9,867 nt of DNA, from assembly GCA_003529325.1 (NCBI GenBank), contig DPVW01000183.1:1-9867 (forward strand), given 5' to 3'. The position numbers were made by a program, and so were the translations under genes. A model generated the notes under the pieces. The model saw nothing but the letters and a program-made list of their open reading frames with translations. It had not been told where the DNA came from and did no database searches. Positions within the stretch are counted from its first letter, which is position 1, and each line of letters opens with the position of its first letter. This stretch comes from Candidatus Latescibacterota bacterium (lineage in GTDB: Bacteria > Latescibacterota > UBA2968 > UBA8231). Positions 6,172 to 9,867 of this stretch are shown in pieces.

Positions 6172-7518
6172 TCAGCAACTATGGACAAAAGTACGCAGCC
6201 AGGTGTCGGTACGATACCGTAGTGCCAATGGCAGTGCCCGCCCCACCATGAGCGCCGCATAAGCGATCCAGGCCGACAACAATCCACCATCCAACCATAT
6301 CACCAGAACGACCACGGCAGGCACGAAGAAGGCGAAGGCCGCCAATGCCATGGCGCGGAACATATACGCCATGTCATTGGCGCCGATAAAGATGCCATCA
6401 AAGATGAAGACCACCGCATTGAGCGGCTGCATGACAGCGACCAGAATCGTGAGGCCACCCGCCGCAACTGCGACCTCAGCATGGCTCGTCAGTATCCGCA
6501 CAAAAAATTCCAACCCCACAGCATAGACCACGGTAAACAGGAGCCCAATACAGATGCCCCAACCGAGGATACGTCGAGCGTAGGCTCTGGCGCGGGTGGA
6601 ATTACCACTCCCGAGGGCGCTGCCGACGAGGGCCTCTGCGGCGTGGGCAAAACCATCGACGCCGTAACTCACCAAGGCCCACAACTGCCAGACGACGGTG
6701 TGGGCCGCCAACGGTACGTCCCCCATTCGCGCCACAAGCGCCACGAGCGAGAACTGCGCGAAGAGCAGGCAGAGGGTGCGGCCGAGAAGATTGACATTCG
6801 TGTCAAACAGATGACGTAGACGCGCCGGATCGAGCAGGCCAGCTGGCGAGGGTACAGACAGATTGGGATGGTAACGCGCAAGTAGGATCGACAGACCGAC
6901 GACGAAACCGACACCATTGGCCAGCACCGAGGCCCAGGCGGCACCGACAACGCCGAGTTCCGGCGCGCCCCAGTGACCGAAGATCAAGGCGTAGTCAGCG
7001 GCAACGTTGACGACATTGGCCACCACCGTGATCAGCAGTGGGGCCACGACATTGGCCACTCCCAGGAAGAATCCGTTCAACGCCAGCGTCGCAAGCACGA
7101 GGGGCACGCCGAAAACGCGAACGTCGAAGTATCGTTGGCCCCAGATCTGCACCTCGTCGGTACCACCAACAAGGACGAATCCGACCTCTGAGAGGGGGTC
7201 CCGTAACAGCAGAACGAGGAGACCGATCATGGCGGCCAGCAGCAGCGCTCGGTACAGGGTGGCAGTGCAGTTGGCCCGGTCTCCGGCGCCGTAATACTGG
7301 GAGACGATCGATGTCGTCCCCATGCGCAGGAACCCCGCACTCCAGAACAGGACATCGAAGAGGAGGCTCGCCGTTGCGACGGCACCGAGGAATGCAACAT
7401 CGCTCAGATGTCCGACCATGGCGGTGTCCACCAGGCCGATGAGTGGCACCGAGATCGCCGCCAACATACTCGGTAGTGCCAGACGCAGGATAGGGCGATC
7501 GAGACCGTTGTCGGTCAT
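6172..7518 (-). CDS. MATE family efflux transporter, DinF type
   Basis: 448 residues and about 12 hydrophobic helices, the normal MATE layout of two six-helix halves. N-terminal features typical of the DinF subgroup are LALPSML, VDTAMVGHLSD and GFLRMGTTSIVSQYYGAGD. The second half repeats the pattern (HTVVWQLWALVSYGVDGFAHAAEALVGSALG). MATE proteins export cationic drugs, dyes or metabolites using a sodium or proton gradient; DinF types are linked to oxidative or bile-salt stress. The ATG at 7518 overlaps the ATL stop codon (ATGA), so it is translationally coupled. In-frame sequence further upstream (to 7548) belongs to the ATL gene. It may export a toxic intermediate or a product of this operon (inference). 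Confidence 0.93.
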   Translation of the reverse strand: MTDNGLDRPILRLALPSMLAAISVPLIGLVDTAMVGHLSDVAFLGAVATASLLFDVLFWSAGFLRMGTTSIVSQYYGAGDRANCTATLYRALLLAAMIGLLVLLLRDPLSEVGFVLVGGTDEVQIWGQRYFDVRVFGVPLVLATLALNGFFLGVANVVAPLLITVVANVVNVAADYALIFGHWGAPELGVVGAAWASVLANGVGFVVGLSILLARYHPNLSVPSPAGLLDPARLRHLFDTNVNLLGRTLCLLFAQFSLVALVARMGDVPLAAHTVVWQLWALVSYGVDGFAHAAEALVGSALGSGNSTRARAYARRILGWGICIGLLFTVVYAVGLEFFVRILTSHAEVAVAAGGLTILVAVMQPLNAVVFIFDGIFIGANDMAYMFRAMALAAFAFFVPAVVVLVIWLDGGLLSAWIAYAALMVGRALPLALRYRTDTWLRTFVHSC

Positions 7519-7814
7519 GTGGGATGCGGGCCGCCGACCTCCTGCCACCTGAATCGCTTCAGATCGACTCGGCCGTTGACGAATGTTACCCCTTCATGCT
7601 CCAACAAGTCCTGCTGAAATCGATGCATGCTGCTGTGCGCTCGGGGTGAGACCTCCCCCTTGACGTTGATCACCCGTTGCCATGGAATGTCGCTGCGAGA
7701 CTCGGGCAGTGCCGCCAGAGCATAACCCACCTGGCGGGCATGCCTTGGGAAGCCGGCCAGTGCGGCGATCTGGCCGTAGGTGGCCACACGTCCTGCCGGG
7801 ATGCGGGCAATCAC
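7515..7814 (-). CDS. Alkyltransferase-like (ATL) protein, MGMT-fold DNA repair; 5' end uncertain
   Basis: 99 residues from GTG at 7814. It has the MGMT/Ogt DNA-binding domain: IPAGRVATYGQIAALAG, RHARQVGYAL with the arginine finger R27, and IPWQRVINVKGEVSPR. The usual active-site cysteine (PCHRV) is replaced by W45, the mark of ATL proteins, which bind O6-alkylguanine without removing it and pass it to nucleotide excision repair. The family normally starts about 10-15 residues earlier. In-frame sequence upstream still matches (WQAFYEV) but contains no ATG, GTG or TTG before the TGA at 7881-7883. An ATG at 7852 lies in another frame; one added base near 7833 would give MTPPALTWQAFYEV, a normal ATL start. 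So there is either an internal GTG start or a one-base frameshift. Confidence 0.85.
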   Translation of the reverse strand: MIARIPAGRVATYGQIAALAGFPRHARQVGYALAALPESRSDIPWQRVINVKGEVSPRAHSSMHRFQQDLLEHEGVTFVNGRVDLKRFRWQEVGGPHPT

Positions 7815-7880
7815 CTCGTAGAACGCCTGCCAGTGAGAGCCGGAGGCGTCATTCCGGGTTTGAGCAGCAGCTGCGATCGG

Positions 7881-8111
7881 TCAACAGTTCGGCGTCGCGG
7901 ACGCCTCGTCGCGTCCCTCGAGAAAATCGATGGCCTTGGCGTAACTGCGCTTTTCCAGGTAATGCCGCAGCATGGCTGGATCTTCTTCGGTGAGCGCATC
8001 CCGTTGACGATCCAGAGTGCCGAGCAAGCTTCGCAGGTCGTCTCCGTCCCCAGCCTCGATGGCCACCATCAGTGCCGTCAATGTCCCGTGGAGTTCATCG
8101 GTCTTTAGCAT
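7881..8111 (-). CDS. Small helical protein of unknown function, 76 residues
   Basis: I recognise no family. ATG at 8111 has GAGGAG eight bases upstream; the TGA stop of the upstream two-domain cupin is part of that site (TGAGGAG), so translation is probably coupled. The protein is rich in charged residues and predicted helical, with segments LHGTLTALMVAIEAGD, DLRSLLGTLDRQRDAL and AMLRHYLEKRSYAKAIDFLEG, ending in a disordered tail with a final cysteine. There is no membrane segment, signal peptide or metal motif. It looks like a helical-hairpin adaptor or subunit. It shares its reading frame with the downstream ATL gene but is separated from it by a TGA. Confidence 0.75.
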   Translation of the reverse strand: MLKTDELHGTLTALMVAIEAGDGDDLRSLLGTLDRQRDALTEEDPAMLRHYLEKRSYAKAIDFLEGRDEASATPNC

Positions 8112-8123
8112 CGTAAAATCTCC

Positions 8124-8855
8124 TCAGGCGGCCAGGATGAGGCTGGTAACCCAGTCCTCGGTGTCATTGCGGATTCGGTAGGTGGTACCAGGGGGCAGGT
8201 GGATCATATCCCCTTCGGTGATCGCCTGCTCTTCGCCAGCCCCGGACTCAAGGATACCACGACCATCGAGTACGTAGTACACGAGCTCCAGTTCCTCTTC
8301 TGTGCGGCTGGCACTGGCATTCAGCGGCTGCACGGCCTCGTGATCGACGAAGGCCATAGCACGCAGAGATGCCCCTTCCCCGCCCTCTTCTTCGCGACAG
8401 AGTTGACGCCAGTGTATGGCACCTGCTCCATCACCGACGGCGGCGGTCTGACGCCAATGACGGATGCGGAATGTGCCGCCATTGCCATCGACTTTCTGCG
8501 AGATCACGTGATGCTCCAACCACTCGTCACTGTCCTGATTGAACATCTGATGATGGACCCCGGATGGCAGGTAGATGGCGTCTCCCGCCTCGACGGGATA
8601 ACGCTCACCATCGAACAGCGCCTCTCCCGCACCGGACAGGATGTAGTACACCTGCTCGAGATTTTCGTGCTTATGATGATCGGAGGTCTTACGCCCTTGG
8701 AGGGCATGGCGCGCAAATCCACCGAGTCGCTGCAGGCGATCCCGTTCGTCATCGGAATCGCGGTCGATGTCACGTAGCCCGCCCCAATGCACGGCACTCA
8801 GATGGGCGATCTTCGGCTGAAAATCCCGCCAGTTTCGCAGATAGATCTCACTCAT
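8124..8855 (-). CDS. Two-domain cupin (bicupin) with one intact metal site
   Basis: 243 residues. Domain 1 (about 45-125) has HHKHENLEQVYYILSG (60-75) and GDAIYLPSGVHHQMFN (91-106), giving H61, H63, E67 or Q68 and H101 or H102 as metal ligands. Domain 2 (about 150-243) keeps the fold and the glycine/proline turns (LVYYVLDGRG, GDMIHLPPGTTYRIRND). Its first motif, however, reads SASRTEEELE without histidines, and tyrosine stands at the second-motif histidine, so it probably binds no metal. ATG at 8855 has GGAGG five bases upstream; a longer in-frame extension would overlap the isomerase gene. Sugar isomerases, dioxygenases and carbohydrate-binding proteins share this architecture. Substrate not determinable. 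Confidence 0.88.
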   Translation of the reverse strand: MSEIYLRNWRDFQPKIAHLSAVHWGGLRDIDRDSDDERDRLQRLGGFARHALQGRKTSDHHKHENLEQVYYILSGAGEALFDGERYPVEAGDAIYLPSGVHHQMFNQDSDEWLEHHVISQKVDGNGGTFRIRHWRQTAAVGDGAGAIHWRQLCREEEGGEGASLRAMAFVDHEAVQPLNASASRTEEELELVYYVLDGRGILESGAGEEQAITEGDMIHLPPGTTYRIRNDTEDWVTSLILAA

Positions 8856-8880
8856 GGTGGCCTCCAATTCTCCCCGCCGC

Positions 8881-9675
8881 CTACAGGGCGATGATGCGGC
8901 GCATGCGTGCGGCCATCTCGACCTGCTGCGCGTGGTCCCCGCCGACTTCGTGAATGAGGGTGCCATCGTAGCCGATGGCCCGTAGTTCCGTCATCACCGT
9001 GGGCCAGTCGGTGTCGCCATCCATCAGGTCGACCCAGTTGCTACCACGCCGGACGAAGTCCTTCAGGTGGACTTTCTTGATACGCGGTCCCAGATCGCGG
9101 ATCCAGTGTTCGGGAAACCCGTACGCCATCATGTTTGCCGTGTCCAGGTAGATTCCGACCCAGTCACTGTCGATCTCATCGACGAGTTGCACCGCCTCTC
9201 GGGGACTCAGCATGAACTTGTTCCAAACGTTCTCCACGGCGATGGCAGCGCTATGTTGTGCGGCTACCGAAGACAGATCGCGCAGGGCGCTGACCAAATC
9301 CTGCCAGGCTCGGCTGTAGGTGCCTTCTACCGTCAGTTGCCCAGGATGCAGCAGCACCGCATCTGTGCCGAGGCTACCGGCAATCTCGAGCGCCCGTGCC
9401 AGGCAACGACAGCAGGCCTCTCGTTCACCGGCATTCGGGGACAGCAGATTGCCACGCTCAGCGTAATGCCCCAGCACGGCGGCGATCGTCACCCCCGCGT
9501 CGGCACAACGTTTGGCGACACCCTCCAACTCGCTCGCCGTCATATCGATGTTGAGGTCCTTGCCCGAAGCCGAGAACGTCAACTCGAGCGCGTCGTACCC
9601 AGCCTCGGCGCATAAAGACAAACTCTCATCAAGGCTCATGTCGCCGAGAATAATCTGCGTCACGCCGATCTTCAC
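8881..9675 (-). CDS. TIM-barrel sugar (phosphate) isomerase/epimerase, xylose isomerase-like
   Basis: 264 residues, a complete AP_endonuc_2/xylose isomerase-like TIM barrel. Metal and catalytic positions are all present: E148 (AVENVWNK), D178 (GIYLDTANMMAYG), H203 (KKVHLKDF) and E243 (LIHEVGGD), as in the sugar 3-epimerases, L-ribulose-5-phosphate 3-epimerases and inosose dehydratase IolE. GHYAERGNLLS (69-79) and LLHPGQ (108-113) also fit the fold. The exact sugar is open. GTG at 9675 is taken as start, with AGGAAG upstream. It is the first complete gene of the minus-strand operon and lies 25 bases before the two-domain cupin gene. IolE-like enzymes often accompany Gfo/Idh/MocA dehydrogenases, and one is present here. 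Confidence 0.92.
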   Translation of the reverse strand: MKIGVTQIILGDMSLDESLSLCAEAGYDALELTFSASGKDLNIDMTASELEGVAKRCADAGVTIAAVLGHYAERGNLLSPNAGEREACCRCLARALEIAGSLGTDAVLLHPGQLTVEGTYSRAWQDLVSALRDLSSVAAQHSAAIAVENVWNKFMLSPREAVQLVDEIDSDWVGIYLDTANMMAYGFPEHWIRDLGPRIKKVHLKDFVRRGSNWVDLMDGDTDWPTVMTELRAIGYDGTLIHEVGGDHAQQVEMAARMRRIIAL

Positions 9676-9768
9676 GATTGGCTGCTTCCTGTTGGAAAGT
9701 GAGGGGAAATCAATCCGAAGTAGTGAAAGTAACCGAGTGCTCGGAGAGCGTCCAGAAAACCGCTTCGA
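9676..9768 (-). other. Short gap upstream of the nine-gene block
   Basis: 93 bases separate the isomerase start from the gene cut by the window edge. I see no convincing -35/-10 pair. CCGAG and CTCGG (9733-9744) form only a minimal hairpin. The operon promoter may be here but weakly marked, or further upstream beyond the window. Confidence 0.4.
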
Positions 9769-9867
9769 CTATGTCAGAATGGTGAACTGCCCTGTCTGAT
9801 AGCCGAAGTGCAGTGCAAATCGCTGCAGACCGATCCACAATGCGTTGGCACTGAACCAGAGACCGGC
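9769..9867 (-). CDS. C-terminal fragment of an unidentified, possibly membrane, protein
   Basis: On the minus strand an open frame enters at the right edge and ends with TAG at 9769-9771. The 32 visible residues begin AGLWFSANALWIGLQRFALH, hydrophobic and aromatic, consistent with a final membrane helix, and end GQFTILT. A transporter of the operon would be natural here, but the fragment is too short to assign a family, and the frame could be chance. Confidence 0.4.
   Translation of the reverse strand, partial: AGLWFSANALWIGLQRFALHFGYQTGQFTILT

Noticed and set aside
7519..7548. Ten-residue N-terminal extension of the MATE transporter
   Set aside because: It lies inside the ATL gene; the ATGA overlap start at 7518 is the normal coupled arrangement and begins with a typical MATE N-terminus.
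7881..7883. Read-through or selenocysteine at the TGA joining the 76-residue protein to ATL in one frame
   Set aside because: No selenocysteine-type hairpin is evident after the TGA, TGA ends other genes here, and ATL proteins usually stand alone; a lost base in the ATL 5' end explains the pattern more simply.
8856..8966. 37-residue N-terminal extension of the bicupin
   Set aside because: It overlaps the end of the isomerase gene, is arginine-rich and non-homologous, and the ATG at 8855 has a good GGAGG.

Overview
The window looks like a chromosomal segment of a Gram-negative bacterium. It carries apolipoprotein N-acyltransferase (Lnt), which serves outer-membrane lipoproteins. Base composition is fairly GC-rich, GTG and TTG starts are frequent, and genes are tightly packed. 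Taxonomy cannot be fixed from sequence alone; a proteobacterium, perhaps gammaproteobacterial, is a reasonable guess. I see no transposase, integrase, CRISPR array or phage gene.

Left part, plus strand (1-2744). The window opens inside a CAT-anticodon tRNA, probably initiator tRNA-fMet, followed by a textbook intrinsic terminator. Only about 20 bases later begins a two-gene unit. Its first gene is a 108-residue protein that is essentially a stand-alone sigma-70 region 4 helix-turn-helix. Its second is a 755-residue protein in which a complete Lnt is fused, after its last membrane helix, to a serine alpha/beta-hydrolase domain. This Lnt-hydrolase fusion is the most unusual object here. Its layout suggests an enzyme that makes a lysophospholipid by-product and also carries a lipase or lysophospholipase-like domain.

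Junction (2704-3077). The two gene blocks converge here. The stretch holds a perfect 30-base palindrome, a possible 40-residue single-pass membrane protein on the minus strand, and an AT-rich inverted repeat.

Right part, minus strand (9675 down to 3078). Nine genes lie head to tail with overlaps or very short gaps, so they are probably one operon. In transcription order they are: a TIM-barrel sugar isomerase/epimerase, a two-domain cupin, a 76-residue protein of unknown function, an alkyltransferase-like (ATL) DNA-repair protein, a DinF-type MATE exporter, a KdgF-like small cupin, a TPMT-type methyltransferase, a DHDPS/KdgD-superfamily lyase with a TTG start, and a Gfo/Idh/MocA oxidoreductase. 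The isomerase, KdgF-like cupin, KdgD-like lyase and oxidoreductase together suggest catabolism of a sugar acid or modified sugar (inference). The MATE, methyltransferase and ATL genes add an export or detoxification flavour that ordinary uronate operons lack. A further minus-strand gene is cut by the right edge.
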